Source: Adiantum capillus-veneris
Lineage: Eukaryota > Streptophyta > Polypodiopsida > Polypodiales > Pteridaceae
Assembly: GCA_014529385.2 (NCBI GenBank)
Contig: CM043953.1
Span: 80,792,338 to 80,856,337, forward strand
Direction: 5' to 3'
DNA length: 64,000 nucleotides
Shown: piece by piece, positions 21,972-34,043 of the stretch
Layout: each line of letters opens with the position of its first letter
Position numbering within the stretch: the stretch's first letter is position 1
The notes under the pieces: generated by a model
What the model was told of the DNA's origin: nothing
The model's database searches: none
The model's input: the letters and a program-made list of their open reading frames with translations, nothing else
Program-made: the position numbers and the translations under genes

Positions 21972-23832
21972 ATAGACTTATGAAGCCCTGGATAGAGTAC
22001 TCACCTTTGGATTGACTTGTCGTCAATTTCCACTTGATTCAATTGCAACTTTCTATCAAGACACTGATTCCTCGCCTATAACCTGATTTCTATACGAATT
22101 TGATCAAGTTAACTGTTCTCCTGTAAAGACAGTAGAGTTTTTGCTATTCTCGTAATTAGTCTCTGTGTATCACTTCAAATCGAGCTATGAAAGTCAAAAT
22201 TTGACTTTAGCAAAAATCAAAGGTTTGATCTGCAACCTGAAAACTAAGTGTACATCTATCAATTTTGATCCGATTGAACCCGAAATTGTCCTGTGGCTTT
22301 ATATTATATTGGTCTATCATTGCATAAGTTCAAAAGTAAAAAATAACGTCTCTGGATAGCAGAAGTAAATAATCACGATTATTTACTTTTGTCAGTTTTT
22401 TGCACTTTTTTGATAGGTTTGGCAAGTATACAACTTGTTAAAGTCTCTGGACAAATTTCAACAAGTTTGGACAAAATCTGATCAAGTTGATCAACTGTTT
22501 GGTGTCTGCAGACTCTGATTTCAAGAATCTGGCTTAAGTCTCACTTTGGGATCCAAATTTCACTAAAATTGATTTGTGAGGTCTACTTGCTGTGCTTGAC
22601 CTTGTGGTATACTCAAATTTGCAAAATCATCAAGTTTTGAAGCAGATGTAAATAATCGCAATTATTTACTCCAGCTATATTTTTGCAAGTTTTTGCCCCA
22701 ACTTTGACACAGATTTGTTAAGCACCTTAAGTTAAGGTCACTAGCTAAATTTCATCAAATTTGGACAATTTTTGGTCAAATGGTCATCAATTATCTGTCC
22801 GCAGACTAACTTTGCAATTTTATTCACAGATTTCAATCCAGTGATCCAAATCTTACCAAATTGGGTTTGTGGGCTTATTACAACATGGTGAAACTAGTGG
22901 TATGCAGACTTGGTCAAAAAAGTTGAAAAAAAGGGCAGATGTAAATAATCGCTATTATTTACTTTTGACAAATTTTTACAAATTTTTGGTCAACTGAGCA
23001 TGTACATATGTTTATCACATCAACATAAGCCTATGAAACAAATTTCAACAAGTTTGGATAAATTTTCCTCCAATTTATACTCAAGTTGTTTGTACACATG
23101 CAATGATTCAATGGTATGAACCTTGGCCAATTTAGACCAGAAAGTTAATAATCCTGATTATTAACTTTAGGCTTGAAATGGGCACTTTTTTGTAATTTTT
23201 TAAAAGACAGTTTTTATATGAGCTATTTTAAGCCTATGAATCAAGTCAAAACTTAATTTGGCTTAAAATGTCAAGAACAAGTAAATAATCTGAGTTCTGG
23301 TCAACTCTTGAATTTTTTTATCTCAAAGTGTCTTTGAGCTTACCAACTGGTTCATACAACTTTTAGGCTTATTCTCCAGTCGGATTGAGCGAATTCGAGT
23401 CTTTTCGAGCTATTTCTAGCCGTAGACCTGAAATTTTGCAACTTCCAATAACAACTTACACTTGATTCTTTCAGAGAGAGCAATGTTCTGAAATCCACCT
23501 CGGATCCTACTTACCCTACTCCTAGATTCTCATGCAATGGGGTTGTGGAAAGTGTCCACAAACACTCGTTTTCTTGTGTTTTTCAAAGCCTTGATTTTAA
23601 GACTTGTTTCCTCTACCAATCATTCTCCAAATCCTAATTTAAATCTACAATATTACAACCCTAAAGGTACTCAGCAAGTACGATTACTTCCAAGCTACCT
23701 CTACACAACAAAAGACGACAATCTTAAGCTATGCGGTTTCTAAAAGAAAGTTTTGAACTCTAGATGAACCTAGAGGAAGCTAAAGGACAACTACACAAGA
23801 TGCTCGTGTTTTTCCCTAGTTTAGGTCTCTTT
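21972..23832 (-). other. 5' leader of inner element
   Basis: About 1.9 kb between primer site and Gag start, with no credible coding sequence. It consists of diverged repeats of roughly 280-295 bp that share phrases such as 'aatttgcaaaat', 'caagtttggac' and a near-palindrome of the TAAATAATCGCGATTATTTA class. Long leaders occur in large plant gypsy elements and may hold packaging or promoter signals; no specific signal is assigned. Confidence 0.75.
22365..23290. repeat. Array of spaced near-palindromes in the inner leader
   Basis: Copies at 22365-22386, 22648-22669 (283 bp later), 22941-22962 (293 bp later) and 23144-23165 (203 bp later), plus a half-site at 23281-23290. All are variants of TAAATAATCGCGATTATTTA flanked by G and C. 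The outer leader shows the same series without the shortening. Confidence 0.9.
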
Positions 23833-23852
23833 GATCCCCGACGACGGCGCCA
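23833..23852 (-). other. Primer-binding site, tRNA-Asp-like (inner)
   Basis: The minus strand reads TGGCGCCGTCGTCGGGGATC two bases inside the 5' LTR end. It is near-complementary to the 3' end of a plant tRNA-Asp, as in Athila/Tat-type gypsy elements. The tRNA assignment is from memory of that class. Confidence 0.82.
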
Positions 23853-23854
23853 AA

Positions 23855-24764
23855 TATGGGACACATGTCAAACCTCACCATCCTACCTTATTACAGTATT
23901 AGCGAGAACCACGATTAATTTGTCAAACCATGGGATGAATCTGACTTGACTAGTGCATAGAGGCTACAAGAGGTTGTTAATCTCTCAAAAAACAACTAAT
24001 AAATTGCATCTAACTCAAGCTACACTCAAGTGACCGAATCACCAAAAGCCAATCTCTCATCGGCAAGCAAATCACATCCGTTACAGCATCAGTTGTTGAT
24101 ATCCAAACGTAACGAAACTTCTAGGACAAGTTTATAAGACCTAAGCACACATGCTTATGGTCTCAAATCCCACTTTAGGTCAAGTTCCAAAATCACGATT
24201 ATTAACAACAGTGGATTTTTGACCTAGTCATTTTTGACCCAGAATGCATCTAAATGCTTAGCAATGATGCCCCAATACCCCGTCTATGCTTAGTTTTTGA
24301 TTTAAAAGTATAAATTCCTAGTTATGATGAAATTAAGCCACGAGTCGGCGACACCAAAAGCTAAAAATACCATGAATGGCTTACGTCAATGTGTAGAGCT
24401 CTAACCTGCGTTTGCAATGCAACAAACGCAATCACAATGTGACAACCGGAGAGAGAGTAGGAAGCGCGAGAAGGAGAGAAGTGAGCGCCATTAACTCACA
24501 CTGTGTATTTCTTATCCAAAAACTTACAAAAATTGGCTTTTATATCTTAGCCAAAGTTTTGGGTGGTCAAAACTAATAATCTAGAGTTCTACCAAAGCTA
24601 GGTGATGACTGGCTGATACAATCTGGAAGCTTGTACCCCCAACTCATTAATTACAAATTTTATCCGAGAAAATAGGAGTTACAATATTCCCGATTTATCA
24701 AAATAATAAATGTTTTACAAAGAGAACTCCGAAAAATGATGTCCGTGCTAGCTTGCTACTAACA
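23855..24764 (-). repeat. 5' LTR of inner element (910 bp)
   Basis: Homologous to 7347-8220 and 34044-34933. Its outer end reads ACTAACA at 24758-24764, next to the CAAGG target duplication. Its inner end is CCCATA, where the other two LTRs have CCCACA. It retains the segment of about 44 bp missing from the 3' LTR. Confidence 0.92.
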
Positions 24765-24769
24765 CAAGG
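24765..24769. repeat. Target-site duplication (CAAGG), right copy
   Basis: Pairs with 7342-7346. The outer element's integrase sequence resumes directly after it (TTAAAGGGTGTAGCATTT), matching about 14428 in the inner copy. Confidence 0.92.
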
Positions 24770-25574
24770 TTAAAGGGTGTAGCATTTAAAGCCGTTTTGA
24801 ATGAAAATTGATATAGCCCATAGAGCAGCATGAAAATTCATTTCCCAATTTGTTCATCTTGAACTAATCACTTTAGTTAATACCGAGCTAAGAATTTTAT
24901 TCGTATGCTCAACTTGTCCATTTGCTTGTGGGTGATAGGGAGGGAGCCGATTTGTTATGGATGACCATAAATTCATTAAGCAGATACTCAATCAAATTCA
25001 TTAAGCAGATACTCAATCACCTCATTGAGGAAATGAGTTCCCCTATCACTCACAATTTCTATTGGCAGTCCATATCTAGTGAACACATTCTCATACAAAA
25101 CTATGGCTGTGGTTTTTGAGTTGCTTTAGCCTCGGCCCACTTGGCCAAATAGTCCGTAACTACAATGATATGTTGAGCTTGGGTTCTATAAGCCGTTGGC
25201 TGTATTGGCCCAACAAAGTCTATACCCCAGTTTGCAAAAGCTCTAGCACCCATCATTGGTCTTAAGGGAATTCTATCTACACGGGTTGGCATTTTAGCTC
25301 GTTTACATGCATCACACCTTCGAACATATTCTTTGGCATCTGCAAAAAGTGTTGGCCACCATAGTCCCGCCATTAAGATTGCTCTTGCGGTGGTTTCACT
25401 AGAAAAGTGACCTCCAACTAATCCAGCATGTGCTTGTTCTATAATGGGAATATATTCGTCTTCATTTGCACAAAGACGCAGATGTTGATCTTTTCCTCTC
25501 TGATACAATTGGTTTCCAATAAGAGCATAGTCTCTTGCTTCCGTTTCAATTGCTCTTTGGCGGCGTTTACTCAT
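24770..25574 (-). pseudogene. Outer copy: second HHCC module and integrase core
   Basis: The 157-codon frame (25101-25574) carries RQRAIETEARDYALIGNQLYQRGKDQHLRLC, the HHCC module (QAHAGLVGGHFSSE ... WWPTLFADAKEYVRRCDACKRAK) and the start of the core (WGIDFVGPIQ). The remainder of the core, to the insertion point, is broken: about 24950-25030 contains a short local duplication of 'aaattcattaagcagatactcaatca'. The C-terminus lies at 6932-7346. Confidence 0.82.
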
Positions 25575-26610
25575 ATCCTCAAGAAATGTTTGGCTTGATA
25601 AGTAAGCAACTAGATAGTTACTTCACTTAGGAACAAGTGATATTCGGAACAATGTCACATGAGATATGGGTGCTTGTTTTTGGCATTGAGAACATTGTTT
25701 TACAAATGAATGAACATCACTCCTCATAGTTGGCCAAAATACTCCAAGTCTCAAGATTTGTTGCATAGTTTGGTCTTCCGCAAAGTAACTTCCTACTATG
25801 GTAATATGTGCTTGACTTAGGTATTGGGTTTTCTCCTCAAGATTAATGCATAAAAGCAATATTCCATCTCGATTCTTTTTGTAAAACATTCCAGCTAGTA
25901 ATTGATATATAGTTGATTGCTCAACTAATCCAGTTGTAATAGGAAGTGATATTTGTGAATCCACTTGAGCTATGGTCATCAATGATACCATTTTTTCCGA
26001 CCATCGAGGTATCATTTCCACAGAGAACAGATATGCATTTGGTAGATCATCATAGGTGGTTCTCCTGAAACAATCCTTGACAAATGATCTGCTTTTTGAT
26101 GAGTGGTACCCTTTTTCACAACTACAGTAAAATCAAATTCCAAAAGAATAATGAACCATCTCACGATTCTTCCTGTGTTGCAGGCTTGTTGACCAAGTAC
26201 AATAAGGCTTGGTGGTCCACAAAGAACACAAATTTGTTAGCTAATAGGTAATGTCTATAATCTTTCACAGCATAGATAATCCCTAATCCTTCCCTTTCTG
26301 TGGTTGTATAGTTTTTCTCTGCCATATTCAACTATCGACTAGCATAAGAAATAGGAAAATCAAAATTTCCGTCTCCTGGTTGAGCTAGGATACACCCAAT
26401 GGCAAAATTGGAAGCATCTACATGTATGTGGAATATCTTATTCCAATATGGAGCTTTCAATATTGGAGCCGAAGTGAGAGCTTGATTAAGATTTATGAAG
26501 GATTCTTCACACCCATCAGTCCATTCACAAAGTGTAATTAGACTATACATGAGTTTTACAATTATAGCGTACATGTAAATAAATCGTATGTAATATCCAC
26601 AATGTCCCAT
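25575..26610 (-). pseudogene. Outer copy: RNase H and first HHCC module
   Basis: The frame at 26332-26610 has MGHCGYYIRFI and the RNase H start (HVDASNFAIGCILAQPGDG). 26030-26331 holds the rest of RNase H in broken frame. 25623-26021 holds the linker (LLAGMFYKKNRDGILLLC) and the first HHCC-type module (YLSQAHITIVGSYFAED ... GVFWPTMRSDVHSFVKQCSQCQKQ), in which the second His is Tyr. The two-module layout matches the inner copy. Confidence 0.78.
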
Positions 26611-27785
26611 GGAAGCTTGAACCCCTTTGACTGTGTCGGTCTAGGCAAATAAAAAATAACATAAATTTTATCCATATCGGTAGCTATGCCATTTTTAGAC
26701 ACTATATATCCAAGAATTTTTCCTTGTCTACCCATAAATGTGTACTTTTCAAGATTTAAGCAAATCCTATAAAGTCTACATTTTTTGAATACCTTTCTAA
26801 GGTGTTCAAAATGATCAGCTCGGATTGATGAATGTACGCATAGATCATCCATATATACTTCTAAGAAATTCCGAAGGTATTCGTTAAAAGCATGGCTCAT
26901 CAATCTTTGAAAGGTGGCAGGAGCATTAGTTAACCCAAAAGGCATAACTCGATAGGCAAAAATACCCCATTCAGTTGCAAAAGCAGTTTTATGCTGATCT
27001 TTGGGATCAACCAAAAGTTGATTGTATCCCGAAAAGCCATCTAAAAAGCTATAAGCTTCTTGTCCTTCAACTCGTTCTAGAACATGCTCAGTGATTGGAA
27101 GAGGAAAAGTTATCTCTAATGGTAGCTGCATTCACTTTCTTGAGATTGACACACACCCGTAACTACCACAATTGGAGACACCCAATTTGTGTGTTCAATT
27201 TCATAAATGAATTCGGCCTCCTTTAGCTTTTCAATCTCTTCTTTGATCTTCCTGGCACATGTTTCATTATAAGTATATGACCTTTGTCTGCTTGGTTTCA
27301 CATCATCTCTCATCGGTATGGTATGTTGACAGATTTCTAGATCAACATCCTTGAGATCCTTATAAGACAAAGCAAAGATATCTCGGTATACTTTCAGTAA
27401 TCTTCACAAAAGCTCTTCTTCTTCTTTCATCAGGTCTTTTGCAATGTAGGTAGGTCTAGGCTCCTCTCCTGGTTCAGCCAGATCTATCTTTTTTGCGTTT
27501 TCAAGTCCTTTGTAGGAGTCACCCTGTTTTTGTAGTTCCCTGACAGGTTGTTTGACTATGATCTTTCGGTCTTGGAGAGTATATTTCTTGTAATGGGATG
27601 GAACACTCATTACATCTTTACCTTCCTCCTTAGTGGTTTCCATTTCAGTTGTATTTATCTCCTTTAAATCTTTCTTCAACTCTTGATACTTCTTTCTCCG
27701 TTCAACTCGTGTCATGGTTGAATCCTTGTCCTAATATTTAGGTTTTGCTTGAGTTTCCTTTCTTGTTTTTCTCAATGTTTTTGAT
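26562..27785 (-). pseudogene. Outer copy: reverse transcriptase and preceding linker
   Basis: The 189-codon frame at 26562-27131 contains FLDGFSGYNQLLVDPKDQ, MPFGLTNAPATFQRLM, VYMDDLCVHSS and TFMGRQGKILGYIVSKNG. The preceding frame (27116-27370) contains MRDDVKPSRQRSYTYN and WVSPIVVV. Part of the following motif, including the KKNGKLRV segment of the inner copy, is deleted near 27165. A 103-codon charged linker lies at 27404-27715. It is about as decayed as the inner copy but broken at different places. Confidence 0.85.
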
Positions 27786-29645
27786 ATTTCCTACTTTTTG
27801 TTTAAAGAATATCTACCAGTGATTTTGTCTTTGACACAAGCATGTGGATCTATCTGCATCAGAAACTGTATTCTACTGGGGATTGATGGCATAGGTCTAG
27901 ATTTCAAGTTTCTTGTCTCTCTTTTTCTTCCATACCATTTCTGTCTTCTCGATTTCTGGTTTGGAAAGTCATTTTTTTTTTCCTCCCCTCCTTTCATGAG
28001 TAGTTTAGCTCTCAGGTGTTCTTTTTCTGACCCCGAATCATCTGAGGTAGCTGAATGTTCTTCTAACTCATTTGTTGCATCATAATAGAGGTCTGAAAAG
28101 ACTTGTTGAGCTTTCATCAAGTCCTTGGATTCTTGAAATTCGTCTTCAATGTGAAGGGTTGAGATCATTTGAATGGGAATTATGTCATAGCCGTCCTCAT
28201 TGCAAAATTGAGTAGGCATAGACGTATTCACACATACATCCATTGTTGCTAAAATTTGAGTCCACTCAAATGGCTCAAACAAATGCTCTGGAAAGGGTTC
28301 AGGTACATAGGCTTCATCTGTGCAATCCCTTTCTAAGATACATTCTTCTCATTTTAAACTCTCATTTTTTGAGGCTCTGCACATCCAAAATAGGTGTGTT
28401 TTTGTTCAACCAAGATGGAAGCTTAGTTTCAGTCGAAGAGACTAAGTCAAATTCTTGTATGGGTGTTTTCATGACATATTTGTAAATGTGATCTTTTAGA
28501 TTAACCCTTGTTATGGATCCCACTTGCTTCAAGTACAAATAGTTGACCCTTGTTATGGATCCCACTTGCTTCAAGTACAGATAGTTGTTTTCCCAATCCT
28601 GGATGAGTTGTACTTGTCGCATGAAAGGTCTTCCCAAGATAATTTCATAATTGAGTTTCTTTCCAAATTCCACTATTGCAAAAGTGTGTTGATAATCAAT
28701 CCCACAAGAATTAACTATCAATTTTTCAAGCAATCCTAAGGGTCTTTCGATGTGTCCATCAGTCAATTGCAATTTCATTCGAGTTTGTCTAATGGTTGGT
28801 TGCCCCCATGATTCCCATACTGCTTTCATGGCTATGGCTATGCTTGCCCCACTATCCAGTATTGCCATGGTTTCTATATCATTATATCTCACTAGAAGGA
28901 TTGTGTTTCCTTCTTTCCCTTCATAGTATTCTCTGACTTTGGTCATTGGAACGGATCGAATCTCTTTGTTATCCAATTCGTGTTTCAATTTTTCCAAATT
29001 CTTTGCAATTAGCCTTGTTATCCCCACCTTCTCTAGAGTTTTCTGTAGATCATTCCATAAATATGGTCTAATTTTTAACAATTCTCCTAAATTAAGAGTG
29101 CATTGAATGGGTGTAGACATGATTGAATGAATGTTGTCTACCTCTAGGGTCTGTTTGGCTCTCTTTACCTGAGTGGTTTTACACATTATGGATTCATCTT
29201 TGTTATCTCCCAAGTAAAAAAGTAGTGTTTTCAGAGTCATTGGTTTAAACATTCCTGAATCTTCATAGCCGCAATCCCCATACAAGGATTGTACATCCAT
29301 GTCCATGTTAGGAGGTAGATTGTCTAACCAAACTTCCTCTATAGGAGCTGACTTCAAAGTTAGGCTCCCATCATTAATCTCTCTAACTTTTTCCCATAAG
29401 TGTCCTGTCCAGTCTTCTTCTACGAACGGAATTCCATCTAAGGCATCTTCACTATCAGGCACTATGGGTTCTGGCTCTTTTGTTTCAAGGTGAGGTTCTA
29501 CCACCACTTCACATTTCTCTTTACTGGTTCCTACCACAAGCTCCTCAGGTTTTGCCATACTCTCGAGCTTGGGTTTTTGTTTTTCCAGCATCTCTTGAGT
29601 AATTCTTACCAAATTCTGGTAAGCTTCAAGCTTAACTGCGTCCAT
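27786..29645 (-). pseudogene. Outer copy: canonical aspartic protease with flanking acidic linkers
   Basis: A long frame of 427 codons (28362-29645) gives the best view of the first protease. An acidic linker leads to MAILDSGASIAIAMKAVWESWG (DSGA catalytic motif), LQLTDGHIERPLGLLEKLI (flap-side region) and ILGRPFMRQVQLI (C-terminal ILG motif). After it, a 14-residue segment (YLYLKQVGSITRVN) is tandemly duplicated. The next frame (27791-28282) is the acidic linker to RT. Confidence 0.85.
28504..28587 (-). repeat. 42-bp in-frame tandem duplication after the protease
   Basis: Two copies, 28504-28545 and 28546-28587, encode LYLKQVGSITRVN-Y twice. The inner copy has it once (about 18130-18180), so the duplication arose in the outer copy. 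Confidence 0.88.
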
Positions 29646-32123
29646 ATCTGGGAAGGATAGTTTTTTTATTTGTTTTTCATGTTTTGGCCTGCTTTAAGTC
29701 TCGCTTGGTAAACTTTCAAGGTTGCATTGATTGGCTCAAAAATTTTGTTTACCAAAATTGATCCTCCAGATTTCATTGTGGTTTCTTTGATTTTACTTCA
29801 AATTTCTTTCACTTTTTCCTGGAATAGTTTCTTTGCTTTCTCCTCTATTTCAGCCCTTTGTTTCTGTTTTCTCATCTCATATCTTTTGCTTCTGCTTCTC
29901 TTGGTCTTTTGAGAGGAAATTTTAGTATTCTCCAAATCATCAAAGGAATATGTTTCTTTTTCTTAGCATGGGCTCTGGTGATTACCTTGATTGTAACAAT
30001 CGGTTCACTCCTCTCGAATGAGCTACTAGGTATCAATTGGACTATATTCACTACTATTTTACCCTTGTTTAAAGGATTTTTTGGACAATCTCAGGGAAGT
30101 GTCCTCCCTTTTTGCAACATTGCATACAAAAAGCTTCAATCGACTTAATGTTCTTGTCAGGCTCTGGGCATTCATTTTTCCAATGATCATCTACACCACA
30201 ATTATGACAGTTCCCAGTTCTTGGCTTAATCATGGGTCTTACCATAGGAGGTCTAACACCTTGATTAGCTACATAGTACATCGGTGCAAGCTCTGGTGTA
30301 GTATAAGTCATAGGTTCTTCCATTGGTGGTGGATGTGAATTATACCAATCTCCTTCTACTATTACTGTAGATGGACTAGGCTCAGCATAGGGTGTAACAT
30401 GCACTAGGGCTTGTTCATCTATGACTCCCTCTGAATGCATGTACTTTATAGACACTGCGTTATGTTCAGGATATGGAGGTTGTTGACCCAACAAGGGTTG
30501 AGGTCTTTTCATACCCATCGGTGGTCTTTGAGCTGGGGCCATATTAGGCTGATATCTGTACATGGATTGTCCTTGTGGCCTCATAGGTACGTATTGAACA
30601 TTCCCATCATACTTTGGTCGGTAATAGCACTCATTGGTATCATGGTTGCTCCATTTACCCTCGATTGCACACCATTTCTCGCTTTGGTTATCCTTAGGGA
30701 CATCTTCTTCATTGAAAATATCACAATTGTCTCCTAAGTCAATAGCATCTGACACACACTCTTCTAGGGTCATATGTTTCTTGCTATACAATATAGCATG
30801 AAGATTTTTGTTTAGCAGTCCCTCTAGAAACAATGATACTAGTCTTTCTTCTGCAGGTATCTCTAGTTCTGGGCATATTGAAATGTATTGCTTCATTCTA
30901 GTTGTACAATCCCTAATAGACTCACCTTGTTTCTATTTGAAGCTATAGATTTGAGCTATCGTATTATGTTTGATCCCCGTTTTGAAACATGCAGCTACAA
31001 ATCCTTGAGCTAATGTATTTAAGTCCATAATTGACCTTGGTGAAATGTTTTGGAACCATATCAGTGCTTTTCCTTCTAATGTCATTCCAAATCCCTCGAA
31101 TTAGGTATGGAAATCAAATATTCGTTCTGCTCTTAGCACTTGTTTAAAATTGGCTAAGTGGTCATATCGATCCCCAGATCCACTGTATTTTCTGAGCCAT
31201 TTTGGAAAATCAGCTGGTTTGACACGTCTATTTAGTTCAACTCCCGATCTCCTGGCAGTTGGTCTTGTTCCAAGTCCTTCAAACCAGTCTGTTGGAAATA
31301 GTGACTCATGTAGCCCTAGACTGGCTTTAGTGTCACCCGGTTTTCTTCGTGATGAGGTAGTTTGGTTTTTTAACATTACTCTCAAAAGATCTCTCATGGA
31401 GTTCATCTCTTGGGATAGTTTCTAGTCCTTGGCCGTCCTTGGCCCAATATCCAATATCTTATGGAGTACCCTTGATATTTGGTTTGTTCCACCTCCTCAG
31501 GAGTCATCATAACAAAGTTATTGTTATAACAATCCCTAAATAGATAGGTTGGTAGATTTGATGAACCCTTGTCCTTGATTTTGAAGATATAGATGATCTT
31601 CATGGGTGTTAACTATCCTGATTTGGCATGCGAAGTCCATAGAAGATCTTTGACATTTCTATCCTCCCACCAATAGACTCCGATTCTAGGATTATCCATA
31701 CTAAGCCGTTTCAAAGGCTTCAAATCAACTTGATCGTATCCCTCGAATTCTAAAGTCGGTGGTCTTGCTTTTGATGCCATACATGGAATTATGATATTTA
31801 CTTCTAACCCGCATTTGTCTATCATGTCAGGGTTTTCAACTTGTAAATACTTTTGTTTTTATCCATGTACATTTTTCCTTGTTTGTTTGCCCTGATTTCC
31901 TCTTCAAACTCTATGCCATGGTCATCAATGCGAATAGCATACTCTTCATTAGAATCCAGTAGGAAGACATTTCGGATGTTGATTCCGACAAAGTGTCTGG
32001 GACTCCTTCAAAGATAGTGTCCAAGTGCTCTCCTTGATTCACACTCTCTTCGGTGGATACTCTACCAACGGTCTCTCCAAATATGCCTTGATTTGCTAGT
32101 ATACGGCCAGATCTAAGGTTCAT
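29646..32123 (-). pseudogene. Gag of outer Ty3/gypsy copy, degenerate
   Basis: The start ATG is at 32123 (MNLRSGRILANQG). Later frames carry EFEGYDQVDLKPLKRLS (31613-31825) and a capsid-like region (30900-31406) with FKQVLRAERIF. The 275-codon frame (30069-30896) has MKQYISICPELEIPAEERLVSLFLEGLL, a proline-rich segment, and an intact CX2CX4HX4C knuckle (CHNCGVDDHWKNEC) followed by a second Cys/His cluster (CMQCCKKGGHFPE). The intact knuckle supports a nucleocapsid role for this region in the family. Confidence 0.84.
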
Positions 32124-34021
32124 ATAGACTTGTGAAGCCCTGGATAGAGTACTTACCGTCGGATTGACTTGTTATCAACTTCTTCCACTTGACTTGATTG
32201 CAACTTCTGTCAAGCTTTCAATTCCTTGTGTGCAACCTGATTCCTGTATTAGTTTTAATCAAGTAAGCTCTCTTTCACAAAGACTGTACAATTTTTGCTA
32301 ACTATTGTGACTGCCAAAGGACTAATTTACAACCTGGAAACTGAGTGAACGTGTACTAATTTGAATCCGATTGAACCCAAAATTGCCCAGTGGCCTTGTA
32401 TTATGTTGGTCTAACACTGTACAAGTTCAAAAGTCAAAAAGTCTGTCTCTATGTATCAGTAGTAAATAATCGTGATTATTTACTTTTCTCAATTTTTTAC
32501 ACTTTTTGGCTTGATTTGCCAAGTATGCAACTTGTTAAGGTCTCTGGACAAGTTTCATTTAGTTTGAATAAAATTTGTTTAAGTTATCAACTATTTCTTG
32601 TCCGCGGACTCAATTTTCAAGAATCTGGCTTAAGTCTCACTTTTGTGATCCAAATTTCACCAAATTTGATTTGTGTGGCCTACTTGATATGCTTGACCTT
32701 GTGGTATACTCAAATGTGCAAAAATATCCAATTTTATAGCCGATGTAAATAGTCTCGATTATTTACTCTTGGTATTTTTGTGCACTTTATTGCCACAATT
32801 TTGACACAGATTTGTTAAGCAGCTCAACTTAAGCTCCCTAGCCAAGTTTCATCAAGTTTGGATAATTTCTGTTTAAATGGTCAACAATTTTGTGTCTGCA
32901 GACTTACTTTGCAAATTTGGCCACAATTTTCCCTCCAATGATCCAAATCTTGCCAAATTTTATTTGTGGGCTTAAGATAACATGCTAAAACTAGTGATAT
33001 ATTGGGTTGGTCAAAAAAGTTGAAAAATGGGACAAAAGTAAATAATCGTAATTATTTACTTCTGGTAAATTTTTACATTTTTTTCGTCAACTGAGCATGT
33101 AAACTTGTTTATCACATCAATATAAGCCTATGAGTCAAGTTCCATTGAGTTTGAACAAAAATTTTCTAATTTACACTCAAGTTCTCAACAGTCAGTACAA
33201 AATTCAGTTTTTATCAAGTTTTTGGTCAGTTTGGTGATCCAAATTCCATGGGCCTTTACAAAAGATGTTTGTACACATGCATAGTGCCTCTGGTATCAAC
33301 CTTGGTTACTTTTGAGCTGAAAGTAAATAATCACGATTATTTACTTTAGACCTAAAATGAACACTTTTTTGAACTTTTTCACTGGACAGTCTTTTCATCA
33401 GCTATTTTAAGCCTCTGAGTCAAGTCAAAACTTAATTTGGCCTAAAATGTCAAGAAAAAGTAAATAATCTGAGTTTTTGCAAACTCTTGAAATTTTTACC
33501 TCGATGTGTCCTTAAGCTTACCCACTGGTTCATACAACTTTTAAAGTATACTCTCTAGTCGGATTCAATGGTTGACAGTCTTCTGGTGCTATTTTTAGCC
33601 GTAGACTTGAAATTTTGCAACTTCACATAAACAACTCACAATTGATTCTTTTGGAGAGGGCAATGTTCTGAAATCCCACCTCGGATTCTACTTACCCTAC
33701 TCCTAGATCCTATTGCAATGGGGTTGTGGAAAGTGTCCATAAACACTCATTTTCTTGTTTTTTATGGTTTTTTGAGCCTTGATCTTAAGATTTGTCTCGT
33801 CCATCCATCATTCTCAAAATCCTAATCTGATCCTACAATCCTAAAATCCTAAAAGGTACTTAGCAAGTACAACCTACTTCCAAGCTACCTCTACACAGCA
33901 AAATATGACAATCTTAAGCTATGCGGTTTTAAGAAGAAAGTTTTGACTCTAAGAGATCCTAGAGAAAGTTAAAGGATAACTTCACAAGACGCTCTTGTTT
34001 TTCCCTAGTTTAGGTCTCTTC
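32124..34021 (-). other. 5' leader of outer element with spaced near-palindromes
   Basis: No credible gene. Near-palindromes of the TAAATAATCGCGATTATTTA class lie at 32462-32483, 32745-32766, 33038-33059 and 33323-33344, with a half-site at 33460-33469. The intervals are 283, 293, 285 and 137 bp. Sequence between them is only weakly similar from unit to unit, so the palindromes are better preserved than their surroundings. Confidence 0.82.
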
Positions 34022-34041
34022 GATCCCCGGAAGCGGCGCCA
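34022..34041 (-). other. Primer-binding site, tRNA-Asp-like (outer)
   Basis: The minus strand reads TGGCGCCGCTTCCGGGGATC, two bases inside the LTR end CCCACA. Same class as 23833-23852, with small differences in the middle. Confidence 0.82.
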
Positions 34042-34043
34042 AA

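Larger units (their letters stand above)
7347..24764 (-). mobile_element. Inner Ty3/gypsy element, complete from LTR to LTR (17.4 kb)
   Basis: A full-length element inserted in a relative of itself. Boundaries are supported by paired LTRs, the 5-bp target duplication, a polypurine tract against the 3' LTR and a primer-binding site against the 5' LTR. The order protease-RT-RNase H-integrase is Ty3/gypsy. The tRNA-Asp-like primer site, the great length and the extra ORFs suggest the non-chromovirus (Athila/Tat-like) side; that is inference. The LTRs differ at roughly one base in ten by eye, and the coding region has about ten frame changes, so this is not a recent active copy. Confidence 0.92.

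Noticed and set aside
22363-23290. CRISPR-like array suggested by regularly spaced palindromes
   Set aside because: Spacing of about 285 bp, imperfect repeats and location in an eukaryotic retrotransposon leader rule out a CRISPR array.
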